A stretch of DNA of 64,000 nucleotides from Stenopsyche tienmushanensis (GCA_008973525.1 WACJ01000105.1:248001-312000); one strand, 5' to 3'; numbered from the stretch's first letter, positions 10,240 to 27,714 are shown. Program-made: numbers and translations. Notes: a model not told the origin generated them from the letters alone.

Positions 10240-11812
10240 GACAATGTGAAGAGAATGTGAAATGCTTTGGAGACTTCAAAACCATATAAAAAGACATCCA
10301 AACTATGATATTATCATTACGAAAACCTTTGGTGGCCATCATCCGTATCTATCTACTCAGGTATGCCTCGGTGTGTTCCATTACTTTTCCATCCATGAGT
10401 CCTACGTAGGAATAATATCTACTGATATTTAAATACATTAACTTAATACCTGAAGCTTATTCATGTCTAATTAGAAATTAGTAATATCGTGCATATCCCT
10501 AAAGGCACTCAGAATCATTTTTAATTTCAGAATAAACGTTGAATCTATTACATTCGACGAGTGGACTGATTGTGCTATCACACTTTGGGACTGATGCTAA
10601 AACTTTTGAATTGTACGTTTTGGGGCTATGTGAAATCAAAGGCACGGGAAATACTGAACATATTAAAATGCTAGTAGTGAATAAATTAAAAGAATTTGAT
10701 ATTGATATCGAAAGTGATGTAATTGCTTCAACCAATGATGGTGCAGCTATTATGAAAAAGTATGGTAACAGGAAGAAGAAAATGATAACGATGAAGACAG
10801 TCTTGACAATGTCGACGACTCAGACGAGGACATGGCTGAAAATAATTGCGAAGAAACAATACAAGATATATTACTGTCACATAACGTTGAAGTAAACGAA
10901 GAAGAAAACTATTTGATGCAAAATAATATCGGAATTCTACTACAAAAAAGTCGAAAAATTATAAGAATTTTAGAAGATTGCCCATAAAAAAATCAATTTC
11001 ACATGAAAATATTTTTCAAAAGAATAATAAGAAACTAAAGCTATTGTTGGATGAAAAAAGTTCGGTAGAATTCGATGGTTGTCACGATAAAACGATTTAT
11101 ACAAATAGCTGATCCTGTTAATAAAACGTTGGCGGATATGAATATGGATATTGTTTCTGAAAGTGAATTAATTATTTTAAGATATCTACTTGATGTTATG
11201 GCTCCAATGGAAGTTGCCATTAATGAACTGATAATAATGCAACATTAAAAAAGAGAATGAACGAACACCGACATGAAAAAATAGTCACACTCTTGATATA
11301 TTTACAAAGTGGAAATGTTCCCAGTTCTAATGAACAATGGCTATTTCTTCGACACAAAGTATTATTGAGAGAATTCATCCAAATTTATTTTCTAATGATG
11401 AATTTTTAAATAACTCGCAGGACTCTGGAGTGGAAATGACACATCTTTTTCTTTTTCTTTCAACTTCCGAATTGCATCATGAAATGCAGAGTTCAATTCT
11501 GTCTCTCGCAAAAACGAACAATTATGACAGTACAAATAAAATAATCTGAAAAAAGATTTAAAATATTTGGAGCAATATAAAAGGACACAAAAGTTGAACG
11601 TGCTGTTTAATGCATTTCTAACAATAAAACCGAAATCAACAACTACTCAACGAGTATTTTCAATGTCAGGACAAATCGAAACATTCAATGCTGTGTTAGT
11701 TTTAAACTATGAATTTTTAAAGTTTCAATAAATGACTTATTATAAAAATTTTGTGGCATTTTGTGCTGTTCGATATTCGAATAGGTGATAATGACGAATA
11801 ATTGCAATCCCT
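10240..11812 (+). mobile_element. hAT transposon copy 1, nearly full-length but broken
   Basis: In order: a BED-finger remnant near 10258-10310 (C-x-x-LWRLQNHIKRHPN), an INVESITFDEWTD segment near 10531, then from about 10565 SHFGTDAKTFELYVLGLCEI and ASTNDGAAIMKKYG, which are typical of the hAT ribonuclease-H-like core. An acidic linker follows, then ADPVNKTLADMNMD and LLDVMAPMEVAINEL, and a C-terminal region starting MAISSTQSIIERIHPNLFSN that leads into the dimerisation region. At least five frame changes or stops separate these parts. The right terminal sequence, read inward, is CTAGGGATTGCAATTATTCG at about 11812, matching the end of copy 2 at 14001. The left terminus was not identified. 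Confidence 0.7.
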
Positions 11813-12300
11813 AGTCTGATGTCTATTACCCCGGTCAACCCCGGAATCCCGGGTCCCGGGATCCCGGATAGTTTTAGGTAGGGATTCTGAAGTCTCAATT
11901 TTTTCAAAGTCCCGGGACACAAGACGCGATAATTTCTCGGCGCTTGGAAACAATGGCGTAACTACTAATTGGCGAGCTTAGGCATCATCTAGGGGCAGTA
12001 ACTGTCTAATCTATGTATACATAATAAACAGTACATATCAATTTGTTATATTGGCCTTTCTCTACCGGTGATGTATTTACTACACTTCGACTCTTATAAT
12101 GGGAATATCGATATGAAATATAATAGATACGGAGTTCAGAATTTTTGTATCCCTCCGTAATATAATTACAAATCACACCAAAGTATTATAGTATGTAAGT
12201 ATGCATCTGCAGCGACGGAAATAAATAATTCGTCAGGAAATCGGGAATTTTGTGAGCTTTAGTCCGTGTCTCAGCAGAAAGGAACATTGATGGTATTACC
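11813..12300 (-). repeat. CG-5 repeat copy
   Basis: Carries a CCCGGGTCCCGGGATCCCGG palindromic cluster at 11847 onward and, in inverse orientation, the body shared with 27715-28210, 30866-31110 and 37052-37595 (TTATTTATTTCCGTCGCTGC; GAGGTGTAGTAAATACATCA; end TTTCTGCTGAGACACGGACT). No coding capacity. The CG-rich clusters near one end resemble subterminal repeats of some hAT MITEs, but the class is uncertain. Confidence 0.55.
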
Positions 12301-12809
12301 AAAATCAGATCCAAACTAAATGACGAAACACTCGATGTTTAATGTTAATTCGAGCAGATTTTTAAAACAATATTTGATTTTTTTAGTGTTTTACTTATTT
12401 TTGAATTGTATTTTTATCTTTTATTAAATAAATAAAATTCTTTCGCCTTCGACTTATTTGTTATGTTTGATCAAATTTATCAATGTAATTCGCTAGCCAC
12501 AGAACTTGAGAAAACATTACAAAAAAACCATCTAGGGATCACATTTGGATGACTTTCATAAAGAACAAAGAATGGTTATGGATATGGATGTTGCTTGAAT
12601 TCGAGCTTTAGCAATTTTATAATAAACCCAGTATTGCAGTTATTTTTTGAGATTAAAAATATTTGCGCTTGAGAACAGATGACATTAAAGCACGTGATAG
12701 TAATTAAGTATATGGAGCGCTCATTGCGTGCTATTAGTGTTTCTATCTGCACGCCAAGCAGACGTATATACACATTATACTTTACTTATCGCTATAGTAA
12801 ACTATAAAA
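12301..12809. other. CYP-B upstream region, no gene seen
   Basis: AT-rich 5' flank of CYP-B; promoter elements could not be singled out. Confidence 0.4.
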
Positions 12810-17351
<4,542 letters not shown>

Positions 17352-18332
17352 ACTTAATTTTATATTATTTTGTGATTTATTTTTTATGGCATTTTGTATT
17401 TTAAACTATAGTTTATATATTGTATTATATGTCAGTGTGGTGCAAAGCTTTGTGATAGCCAATTTAGCATAATAAACTTTTGTTACGACGCCAGATATTG
17501 AACATCTGAGTGTCATAATCGTTACCGGGTATCGCAAAAGGGTAAATAAATGATATTTTAGAGAATAATCTTTAAATTGTCTCCATATTCCTTCAGATCC
17601 TATTGTAGTCACCAATTAGAGATGAGCAGTTCCTTGTGATGAAGCTTCGTGCTAGATAAGTGCTAGGATAAATATAGGAAAAATATTAAAGAATAATTAA
17701 AAGTGCTTATTACCTTGTGTTTAAATTTTTAAATATTTTGCGGAATTCCTTGTCGGGGCATAACCGTGTTAAACGGTGCAGGGAACGGTGTAGGACAGTG
17801 TGGGAAAAATGCTGTTTGTCTTAAAATAGGAAGCCCTGCCCTAGACTTTCTTTGACACCTTCGGTGGACCGACGGTTGAACGTCCAGCAGAGACTCCAAA
17901 TTCGGTTGTCCTTCTTCGTGATGAATCTTCGTGCTAGGTAAGTGCTAGGGAAAATATGGAAAAACCATTGAAGAATAATTACATACGAAGTATTATCATC
18001 TTCATCGTTCGTCAGTCTGGCCCAGCTGGATGAGAACAGAGGCAACCAGAAAAAATGAAACATTATCCCTAAATTCTTCACTTCAAAATAGACATCAATT
18101 CGATCTACAAACCAGTCATCGTAATGTTACTGCCACAATGTGAGAATTCGAAGATGATGCATCTGATCGACCCGAAGTAAAACCGTTTAAACATTGCAGC
18201 GAGTCTTGTTTTATGAGCGAAATTTCCAGATATTATTAATTAAAACTATCGACGGTCTGACTGCAAAAAGGTTTTAAGATCTCGCCATACTCGTTGGAGT
18301 CACCCTTCTTTATTCAACCATCAAATGTATTA
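17352..18332. other. intergenic with a direct repeat, no gene seen
   Basis: Two diverged copies of a unit of about 75 bp (GATGAAGCTTCGTGCTAGAT near 17639 and GATGAATCTTCGTGCTAGGT near 17920, each followed by AAGTGCTAGG and ending in GAAGAATAATTA-like sequence) lie about 280 bp apart in the same orientation. A minus-strand frame across 17821-18081 has no recognisable product. Confidence 0.45.
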
Positions 18333-19091
18333 GGTTGTCCCATAATTTTCTTTCACACATGAACACAGATCCACGATAGAAATTCCACGAACATCTGTCC
18401 ATAATCATCTGACAAAATTGGGCTACATCAATCGTTCAGATGTGTGACTTCCTCATGAACTGACTGACTCAAATAAACTTCAGCGTATTTCAACATGCGA
18501 TCTTCTTCTCCAACGACATAATAGCCAACCTTTTTTTGAAGAGACTTGTCACTGGAGATGAAAGTTGGATACTTTATGAGAATATCCAATGTAAACGGTT
18601 TTGGACCAAGGGTACAGAAGCTTTAATTGTAGCTAAACCTGGCCTACATCCAAAAAAAGTTTTGCTATGCATTTGGTGGGACTGGATGGGGGTAGTTTAT
18701 TATGAGCTACTCCAGCAAGGTAAAACGATCAATCCAACAAAATATTAATTCCAACTAGACAATCTAAAGGATGAAATTGCCAGAAAACGGCCAGAATTAG
18801 CGAACAGATATCACGATAACGACAGGACTCATGTGTCTTTGCTCGTCAGAAATAAGTTAACATCATTTGACTGAGATGTTTTACCCCCATCCTCCATACT
18901 CTCCGGACATTTCTGGCAAACCTAGGAAATTTTGGCAAGAAGGCATTATGAGGCTTCCGGAGAGATGGAGAAAGGTAATAGAACAGAACGGATCATATAT
19001 TATTCATTACATTTTGATGTAATATAAATTGTGTTTATAAAATGTTTATTTTTTTCTTAATAAGAAAACGAAAGAAACTTATGGGACACCC
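18333..19091 (+). mobile_element. Mariner element 1, internally deleted
   Basis: Terminal inverted repeats GGTTGTCCCATAATTTTCTT (left) and the inverse ending ACTTATGGGACACC (right) are flanked by TA on both sides. Between them, 18545-18748 encodes VTGDESWILYEN, then GLHPKKVLLCIWWDWMGVVY and a stop after INPTKY, the central part of a mariner transposase including the GDE-type catalytic Asp. Downstream, HDNDRTHVS-like and PHPPYSPD-type traces are degraded. At about 760 bp it is roughly half of a complete mariner. Confidence 0.75.
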
Positions 19092-19205
19092 TAATATATA
19101 GAGCCTATTGTCATTAAATGATATGTTATTGGTCCTAAATTGTATATTGTAAAACTTTCATCGAGGATCTCCAGTCTTTTAAAAAATTACAATTTTGGAC
19201 TGCTT

Positions 19206-19300
19206 AAATCAGTGTTCCCCAACCTTTTTACATCTGCGGATCGATAAAAAATGTAAAAATAATTGCCGACCACTAATACTGAAATAAAACGTTTATTTAT
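19206..19300 (+). repeat. hAT-like terminal sequence
   Basis: CAGTGTTCCCCAACCTTTTT at 19211-19230 followed by GCGGATCGATAAA and GCCGACCACTAA resembles the 5' terminus of hAT-type elements (CAG-starting, with GTTCCCCAACC). No matching opposite terminus was found. Confidence 0.35.
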
Positions 19301-19349
19301 TTTATTTACCCTTTTATTATACAATATTTGGCGACAATCCTTTTTGATT

Positions 19350-19985
19350 TTTTAGCATTTTTTTATGCGAAAAGTATTAAATATAGAATGTTGATATTGA
19401 GTGTGTTGACTAGGTGATAGTTATTGAAAATAAAACTATTTTTTTAAATTTGATAAAGTATGGTAGTAAGAGTGGGGGAGCCACGTAAGTTGGTGCGCGA
19501 ACAATGACATTCTTGGAAGGATGGACTATGGAAGTCTTAAGTCTTGAACAGGTGACTTATAGCAAAAAAATTAGACGTATTTTTACTTTGTATAATATTG
19601 TGTATAACTTAGACTATAATTAAGAAGAAATATTGGAAAATAAAAAAAATTATGAGCAATCGAATAAAAGTTTGTGTTTTTTACCAACATTTTATATAGT
19701 TTTTTGTTTATTAAATAAAAACTTTTGAATATTTTTGAATAATTGTAGTCTATACGATTAATATGTTTATTATACACGTGCCTGCAAAATTTCATAAAAA
19801 ATCCTCATCTAGAGCGTGTGGGAGCACTTCCATGAGCTTAGAAAAAGTAGTTTCGAGAAAAACGTGTTTCAAGTTTCTCCTTTTCTCAGTTTAGCGAAGC
19901 GCAGCTTCTTTACGTTGGCATATAACTTTGCGAATTTCATTTATATCGACATGAAATTTACTGGTTTCGAAGAACTTACATTCCT
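19350..19985 (-). repeat. TTAA-2 MITE copy 1
   Basis: Shares TAGAATGTTGATATTGAGTG, GAGCACTTCCATGAGCTTAG and TTTATATCGACATGAAATTT with copies at 23090-23705, 29471-30168 and 60030-60680. Inverse orientation relative to the copy at 29471. Outer ends are degraded. Non-coding. Confidence 0.55.
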
Positions 19986-20494
19986 TTGTATCTAAATCAG
20001 TATAATTTTTTTAAAATAGTAAACAGATTCGAATTAAATTTTCAGATTGTCTGATCTGAATGCAACTAAGAATGCGTTTAGTAACATTGTTCTTAGTCGA
20101 AATTCAAAAAACTGGTTTAACGCGATAGAATTCCATTATGAGATTTTATTGAATGATATGACTAGGATCATAAATACACATGATTTTATGCGAAAATGAA
20201 TTAACAGCGCAATCATATACTATGATGATCGTATTTGGGATTGCTGAGGTTCTAATTGAACAGCAATTATTTGGAGATTCAAGGTCCATCATTATATTGT
20301 GTGCATGTTAGCATTCATTTTTAGAATGGGAAAACATGGTAATTCGATATTAAAATTGGCCTGTAGATTAATTGTTAACAGCAATAAAAATATACTCAAT
20401 GTGGACATATATTTTAAGAGATAAGGTCGTCTTGGTTCACAGAAAAGAATTGTCTCAGTGAGTTTTTATCGAATACCCAAATAAGACGTTAGCC

Positions 20495-23400
20495 ATGTTC
20501 TTTTTTTTGGTGATAATATTGCTATTAGTGTTTTTATTACACAAAATAATACATAGCTCTGAAAGAGCCAAAATCATAAACAAAATACCAGGACCGAAAC
20601 TCGTTCCGATTATTGGAAACGGTCTTGCGATACTCCACGGACCAGGTAAATATAAATACAATAAAATATTATAATAGTCATCCCTGCTTTGTTATGTGCC
20701 CTGCCCATCAAAAATAATCAAAAACATTAATATCATAGATGGATTCATTAATATCTCATGCACATATACCACAATCGCTCGTAGTTATATTTAGTGCTGG
20801 ATATATGAAAACATACTAAAATAACATTATTATCGACTACCATACGGAAAATTACAATAAACATTTAAGATAAAGGCATTAAAAGCCAAGTGTTATAAAT
20901 AAACCACTTTTTTATGCGCGGCTTTACTATTACTATGTGTGCAATGTTTTCGATCATATTAACTCGTTCCGGTCCGCTTATTGGAAAACGCGGGCTTCGC
21001 GCGGTGTTTTTTTTTAAACCCTTCTGTCAATTAATGCTTCTATTACCTTCCGTCGATGAAAGTGGTCTGGCTGGATCCTCATACATTTTTTTATGGAAAT
21101 AAATGAGAGTATTATCTAGAGTATCTTAGTATCTAGCCACGTAGACGAGTCGTCAATCGAACAGTCTAAAACCTTTCTCCCCTGTTTGCCTAGGCTGTTG
21201 AGGATAGTGATGAGCCTTTGACACAGTCTCCACCGACTACTGTAAGCGGCTATCCCACACACCCTTTTATGGGTAACACAGGGTGACATGCGCACTCAAC
21301 TCATGTTAGCTGGGCTACCTCAGCAGTGTTTGATGAGCAAACCGACGAGGCTACATTCGCGCACCTCTACTCCACATCATTACCCCAGGGGTTCAACCGT
21401 TGCCCACAGGCGTAGGATTGGCTCCCTCCTGGGGTTTTATGGGTGGGCATCGTGGATTCTGACACCCATCTGATTTTATAATGGACATTGTTGACAATGG
21501 GATAACAGCTTTTGATTTTTTCGAAACGTATGAAGCTCAGGTGAAATGATTTCAAGTGACATTTTATGCTTAACACAACAGCTGGAATGTGTTAATATTT
21601 AGCCGGACTCCGTTATCTTCAAGCGAGTTTAAAGTTAAATCTCCATTTTCAGCAACTGAGAATTCTTGCTTCTTTTATTCCAGTCCAATATGACTATGAG
21701 AGCTTCGTCATCGGATAATTTAGTATGATCATTGATCGTAAATTTTGCCAAACTTGATTTTTTAATATTTCGACATTTTTAAAACAGGTTATAAACGATG
21801 AGAATAAATACCACAAAGCAGCCGATAAAAATCTACGTTGATTGCACAAATATATTTATGTGTTGATGAGTTGAAGTTGAGTATTGTAATGCAGTGCTCC
21901 GTAAACGGTGTGCCACGGCACAAAATAAGAATATCTAATAATGTTAAAAAAGAATATCAATCTACTTCTATTTTCAACGACATATTCATGTGAGCAAAGT
22001 TTTTCAACTTTTGTTAATTAAAAATGAAAAGACGGTCATGCTTGGTGATGATGGTAATGATTAAAAGGTTTTTACCTAGAAATAAGTGCAAGTATTACAT
22101 TGATTAGTATTTTTTTTAAATAATTATTAAGATTGCATAAAAGTAAATATAGTTTAGTTTTTATGTACGAGACAAGTTCATAAAGTAAGTGTACTGTGAC
22201 CATACCGGGCTTTAGTTTTTATGTTTTTAAGGGTTGGCCCTATTGAGTAGTAGAGAAAAATCTTCTGACAAAGCGAGCCTAGCAAAAACACGGTAGTACG
22301 CAAAATCGCGTTGTAGTGTCCAATTGCGTGAAAGATGTCGGTAAGAAATCCCGCCAATTACGAGCGTGTCAATAGACTTGAATTGGAATTTTTATTGTGA
22401 CTGGAGATAAAAAGTGGGTGGCTCATTACACGTCTATCAAAAAGACAGTCGTTATAGTGGGGTCACACCAATTCCCCATCTACCAAAAAAATTAAAAACC
22501 ACAATTTCGGGCAAAAAAATCATGGCCTCAGCGTTTTGGGATCGAAAAGGTATCATTTTGGTCGAATTTCTGCCTCAGGGAATGATCATCAATGCATAAC
22601 GATATTGTGAGACGCTAAAAATACTCAAAAGGAGCATTTAAAACAAGAGGAGAATGCTGATAAGAGGAGTAGGCTTGTTGCATGCCACCACGCCACCAAG
22701 GCATTCTTGGACTCATTTGGTTGGGATGTTTTGAATCATACCCTGTAATTTCCTGACTTGGTGCCTTCAGATAGTCATCTTCCACCTTTGAGTTCTTCGA
22801 GGAGGGCTTGAAGAAGCTGGGCCATGGTTCACCACATGCATTGAACGAGATGGCGATTATGTCGCAAAATAGTCAACAAGTTTATCAATAATAAACTGTA
22901 TTTTTTTAATTTATTAAAAAAAAATCTAGTACACTTACTTTATAAACATCCCTCGTGTGTATACTTATGAAATAAAAAATGAAATTTTATTGTGAAATTG
23001 GTGTATCAAATCAATATCTATTATTTAAATTTTTGATGTGCCGCGGAATTTAAGGAAGAACTTTGGTTTGTCGTAGGTGAGAAAAGTGATCGATTTTTTA
23101 ACATTTTTTAATGTAAAAAGTCTTAAATATAGAATGTTGATATTTAGTGTGTTGACTAATCTTTATTGAACATAAAAATATTTTTTAAGGCTTGACATAA
23201 TAAGGTAGTGTGAGTTGGGGGAGTTAGTCACGTATGCCGGTGCACAAGCGATGACATTGTTCACTATGGAAGTCCTTAGTCCTAAATAAGCGGTTTTTAG
23301 CAAAAATATTAAACATATTTTTAATTTGTATAATATTGTGTATAGCTTAGACTACAATAAAAAAGAAATATTTGAAAATAAAAAAATAATGAGCAATCAA

Positions 23401-26400
23401 AAAAAAGTTTTTGTTTTTACCAACATTTTTTGTAGTTTTTTGTTCATTAAATAAACATTTTTAAATATTTTTGGATAATTTTAGTTTATACGATGAACAC
23501 ATTTATTATACATATACCTGCTAAATTTCATAAAGAATGCTCTTCTAGGGAGTGTGGGAGCACTTCCATAAGCTTGGTAAAAGTAGTTTCGATAAAAAAG
23601 TTTTTCCTCTCCTCAATTTCGCAGAGCGCAGCTTCTCCTCTTTGGCATATAACTTTGCGAATTTCATTTATATCGACATGAAATTTACTGGTTTTTTCCG
23701 ATACACAAAGAAAAAAAATGGCATTTAACATATGTAAAATACAAGGATTTATTTACTAAAAGTGGGACATATTTGGGATTAAAAGATACATAAAAGATGG
23801 GTCAGTCCAATCCAATTTAGGACACACGCAAACAATTGACTGCGATGATTAATGATCACGCGATCATCACAATGAACATGCATCATCGTGTTATGATACT
23901 CGAATCGCATAATGGTATACATATTTGTTTCATATGTCCATTGTAATGAGAGTGTCTCATGAAAGCATCAGTGTGAATGATGGGATTTAATGGGAAAATA
24001 AATTTTTATGATAATATGTCCAAAGTATATTATGTGAACCTGTAACAACGTTTTTGCCACATTACAATTACATTCTGACGTCACGCGCTCTAAACAATGC
24101 GTCCAATGAAACCATGCACCCTATAATTTACATCAACTATCGCAGTATCCGCAATGAACTTAATGTGATTTATTCATCAATTTTTAGCTTTAAAAAATTA
24201 TAACATGTTTTTTTCGCATTTCAGTTAAATTGTTTTATGCAGCTAGAACTGATGCAAGCTTGTTTAAGAAGATATGCAGATTATGGGTTTTTAATGTCCC
24301 CATTGTCAACGTATATGATCCTGAAGACATAGAGGTTAATATGAATATTATTCGTTTGAGTTCAACTTCCATTCCATAATAAAATTTGATCATTTTCTGC
24401 AATAACAGTTTTATTGTAAAACAATAAAATAGTTGTAATGTTGAACAATAGGTGGTTCTTTCAAGCTCTAAAAATCTTTCAAAGGGCTACGTTTATGACT
24501 TTTTGCATCCATGGTTGAAAGAAGGTCTTTTAACGAGCACAGGTACTATAATATAATTTTATATAAAAAAACATTATTTAAATCATATTAATTAATAATG
24601 CATTGCTTATTATTTATAGGCAATAAATGGCAAACAAGGAGGAAAATATTGACCCCAACTTTTCATTTCAATATCCTTAAACAATTCTGCAATGTCATCG
24701 TCGAGCAAACTGATGTCTTGATAAATAAGTTACGATTGGAAGTCGGAAAAAGAGAAACGGAAATATTACCATTTATATCGCAATTTGCTCTGCATTCGAT
24801 TTGTGGTTTGAAAATTTGCTAAAAATATTATTTTGCAAATTAATCATTTCAATAATGTTGTTATTTCGATTTTAAAGAAACTGCCATGGGGACGAATTTG
24901 GAATCGTCACAAAGTCACGATATAGAATATAAGAAGGCAATCTATGATATAGGCGAACATATCATTTATAGATTCACCAGACCTTGGTTTTATTCGTCGC
25001 TACTTTACGATCTGACCCCGTATGGAAAACAGGAAAAACAGGTTGTTAAGGTGTTGCATGATTTTACTACTAAGGTCATACGGGAGAGACGAGTCGAAAG
25101 AAATGTCTCTGGTAATAAATTCGAGGTGGAAAACATGTTTGAGGATGATATGAAGACTTCTAAGAAAAGACTTGCCATGTTGGATCTTCTTCTTTCGGCT
25201 GAGGCAGAAAATAAAATTGATGAGAACGGAATAAGAGAAGAAGTGGATACATTTATGTTTGAGGTATATACTTTATTTTTTATCTAAGTAATCTTATAAT
25301 ATTTTTCTCCGATAAATAAGGTCGATGGAGTATATCATATATTATATATCAAGTACCATTATTTCTTCTAATGTTAATTTTGCCATTCATTAATTAATAC
25401 AAATTAGCTTAATGTTTTCGATCCACATTTCAGGGACACGATACAACAACAATGGGAATAATGTTCCTGTTGATGGAAATAGCGAACCATCCGGAAATAC
25501 AAGTATTATAATTTCAATGATTTGTAAACAACTTTGGTCTGAAATTAATTCAAGCTGGCATTTTAGGAAAACATCACGAACGAGTTGAACGAAATATTCG
25601 ATGGTTCAGATCGAAAAGCAACGATTGATGACTTGAATAAGATGAAATATCTCGAAAGATGCATCAAAGAATCGCTCAGATTGTATCCAAGCGTTCCATA
25701 TATAAGTAGAAGAATTACTGAAGATGTGCAATTGAGTAAATGACATCCTTGTGCAATATTATATTGATAAATATTCAAATTTAAAACGTAATAACTTTTC
25801 CAGAATCATATTTTTTGCCGTCTGGTACAACATTCGATTTGCATATTTTCGACGTACACAGAAATCCAGATTTGTTCCCTAATCCGTTGAAATTCGATCC
25901 GGACAGATTTTTGCCTGAAAATATAGCAAAACGTCATCCGTTTGCTTATATACCATTCAGTGCAGGACCAAGGAATTGCATTGGTAAATACTATAATTTA
26001 CTTTACTATAATTTATTATAGTACGGCAAGCAACGATATTATTTGTGTACTTATTCATACAAAGCTGATTATTTCTCATTTTATTGCTTCGATATTGCAA
26101 GTAAATAAAATGGCAGCAATATCTGAGATCTGTAAATAAATATTATATACATGTATTATACCTATTACTATACTATATACATTTTAATCTAATGCCAGTA
26201 TATATTAATGCAATTATTCAGGTTTCGAAAATTTAGGAACAAAAATTAGCTTTGTATAAATTAGTGCAAAATTCTTTTTCGCTGTCTCACATACTATTAA
26301 ATAATTTATGTTTTTACAGGACAAAAGTTTGCTGTTTTGGAAGAAAAGGCTGTAATTGCAGGTATATTGAGGAATTTTAAACTAGAACCTGTCACATCTG

Positions 26401-26477
26401 CTGATGATATCATATTTACAACAGATTTAGTTCTGAGGACTTTTAATCCTGTTAAAATTAGATTTGTCAATAAATAA
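20495..26477 (+). CDS. CYP-C: cytochrome P450 family 4 gene, intact
   Basis: Full-length CYP4 monooxygenase, 499 residues. Exons: 20495-20645, 24225-24334, 24452-24542, 24620-24805, 24878-25263, 25434-25502, 25567-25735, 25804-25983, 26320-26477. All junctions are GT-AG and all phases (1,0,1,1,0,0,1,1) match the paralogues. Residues 1-18 or so form a hydrophobic ER anchor, then [11 protein letters not shown]-helix [20 protein letters not shown]4 signature [13 protein letters not shown] at 301-313; ExxR in KESLR at 366-369; DPDRF; haem loop from Phe 439 with ligand Cys 446. The C-terminus is shorter than in its neighbours, ending KIRFVNK. AATAAA at 26485. Intron 1 (3.6 kb) is swollen by a TTAA-3 element, a mariner and a TTAA-2 copy. 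The [13 protein letters not shown] motif contains the Glu to which CYP4 haem can be covalently linked. Substrate not predictable. Confidence 0.93.
20959..21595. mobile_element. TTAA-3 element 2 in CYP-C intron 1
   Basis: TTAACTCGTTCCGGTCCGC on the left and GCTGGAATGTGTTAA on the right are TTAA-bounded imperfect inverted ends of the family seen at 13644-15038. The middle carries an F6 copy. No transposase. Confidence 0.45.
21110..21478 (+). repeat. F6 dispersed repeat copy
   Basis: GC-richer block from GTATCTAGCCACGTAGACGA to GGGGTTTTATGGGTGGGCAT. It matches 42215-42520 in the same orientation over most of its length and 2528-2645 in inverse orientation over the last 110 bp. Unknown class; no coding frame recognised. 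Confidence 0.6.
22168..22955 (+). mobile_element. Mariner element 2, internally deleted
   Basis: Inverted termini share ATAAAGTAAGTGTACT (22190 onward, and inverse at 22928-22943). At 22400-22600 the plus strand reads VTGDKKWV, then [20 protein letters not shown], the catalytic centre of a mellifera/irritans-type mariner transposase, followed by ETLKILK and, after frame changes, [15 protein letters not shown] and PSD-HL traces. The 5' DNA-binding region is reduced to a short stretch with TGCGTGAAAGATGTCGGTAA, which is shared with 62748 onward. Not functional. It lies in CYP-C intron 1. Confidence 0.7.
23090..23705 (-). repeat. TTAA-2 MITE copy 2 in CYP-C intron 1
   Basis: Same body as 19350-19985 (TAGAATGTTGATATTTAGTG; GAGCACTTCCATAAGCTTGG; TTTATATCGACATGAAATTT). 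Non-coding; ends unclear. Confidence 0.55.
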
Positions 26478-26557
26478 TCGATTCAATAAAATTACATGTT
26501 TTAATAGTAAACCTATTTATTTATAGGATTAAATATATTTGCTGATGTATCAACATC

Positions 26558-27075
26558 TTAACCTTTTCGTTAGTGAGCAAATTTAAAATCGATGAAGTCG
26601 TTGTTGTCATAATCGCTTTACACCGATTACTTTCTGTCAGCTCCTAATCAGCGTAAGACAATCTTCAATTCGAGGCAGAGTCAATTGTAAATGAACACTT
26701 GATAGTGAATACAAGACCACGCAATTTCTTTACATAAACAATGCACAAAAAATCGATTCATTTGCTCCTCCTTTAGAAGGAAATGATAATTGAACAAAGA
26801 CTCATTCAACACGCAGCGAAGAACGGCAAGCAGTTAAATAAACAAACACTCTCGATAACACACAATATTCGGTCATTTCTTTGCGTAAACAAATAACACA
26901 CTTGAAATCGAAATCATTATAAGTCGATAAATTTGGGCTTAATGATCTATACAATCATGAGATGCATGCGAGAAAGCTCTCCGTCTCAGTCTCCCGAACT
27001 GCGCTAAGTTCTCTCTGTCTCTGTCCGCCTCGGAGCTGCAATGCACAAGAGTGCTCTTTCTGAATAGTGAAGGTA
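26558..27075 (-). repeat. TTAA-1 MITE copy
   Basis: Starts at TTAACCTTTTCGTTAGTGAG 81 bp after the CYP-C stop and runs to GAGTGCTCTTTCTGAATAGTG. It is highly similar to 58042-58575 and to the two arms at 63404-64000. Non-coding. Confidence 0.65.
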
Positions 27076-27139
27076 AAACGGATATTTCCGTAAGTACTCC
27101 CATACAGGTTAATCATTATCATCATATTAAATATACTTC

Positions 27140-27600
27140 TTTTTTAAAAAATATTTTAAAGTACAATAGACTCTCGATTATCCAGGCTAATGCTGGAGAG
27201 GAAGAGCACGGATTACTGGAAAACACGGAAAATCCAGCTATTATATCATTATATTCAAATCCTCTTTGTTGAGCGTATTCTAGCAATGTTTCAACACAAT
27301 TCAACACCGTTTTATGACTAATGTAATTACTGGTATCTTATTCACTTATAGACTCATCAGCATTCTCTTCCTCTTGAGAAATAAAAGAAAGGATATTTGC
27401 ATCATCCATGCATTCAAAGCCTGGATCATTTAAATCCCTATCCTAAAGTTTTCCCTATCCAAGCTTTCAAAACATTTTAAATTTTCCAATAATCCACATA
27501 TTTCAGTTATATCATTTCATTCTCTTCAGAATGCATCAATCTGTTTCCAAGAATCTTTCTCCATGATCGAATAAGTGTCTATAGCTTTACTTTATACTTA
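27140..27600 (-). mobile_element. Pogo/Tigger (jerky-type) transposase C-terminal relic
   Basis: A terminus ATAGACTCTCGATTATCCAG at 27165 resembles Tigger/pogo ends. On the minus strand, moving away from it, one reads TVLNCVETLLEYAQQRGFEY, before that an acidic DDANILSFISQEEENADESI stretch, LNDPGF-like residues, an EICGLLENLKCFESL segment and KDSWKQIDAF. This order (DSWK, acidic tail with NDPGF, C-terminal ETLLE helix) is what the tail of jerky/Tigger DDE transposases looks like. Frames are interrupted. A different Tigger copy lies at 50514-51480. Confidence 0.55.
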
Positions 27601-27714
27601 TTTTTTTTGAATTTTGCACCTCTGGAGCCCATTTCATTTTGTACCAATCTTCAAGAATCTCCCAATCCATTCTTGCTCCTTTCTGGTAATAATAATTGAC
27701 AGGAAGATTTTTAA

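Noticed and set aside
17821..18081. Minus-strand frame of 86 codons
   Set aside because: Overlaps one unit of a non-coding direct repeat and has no recognisable product.
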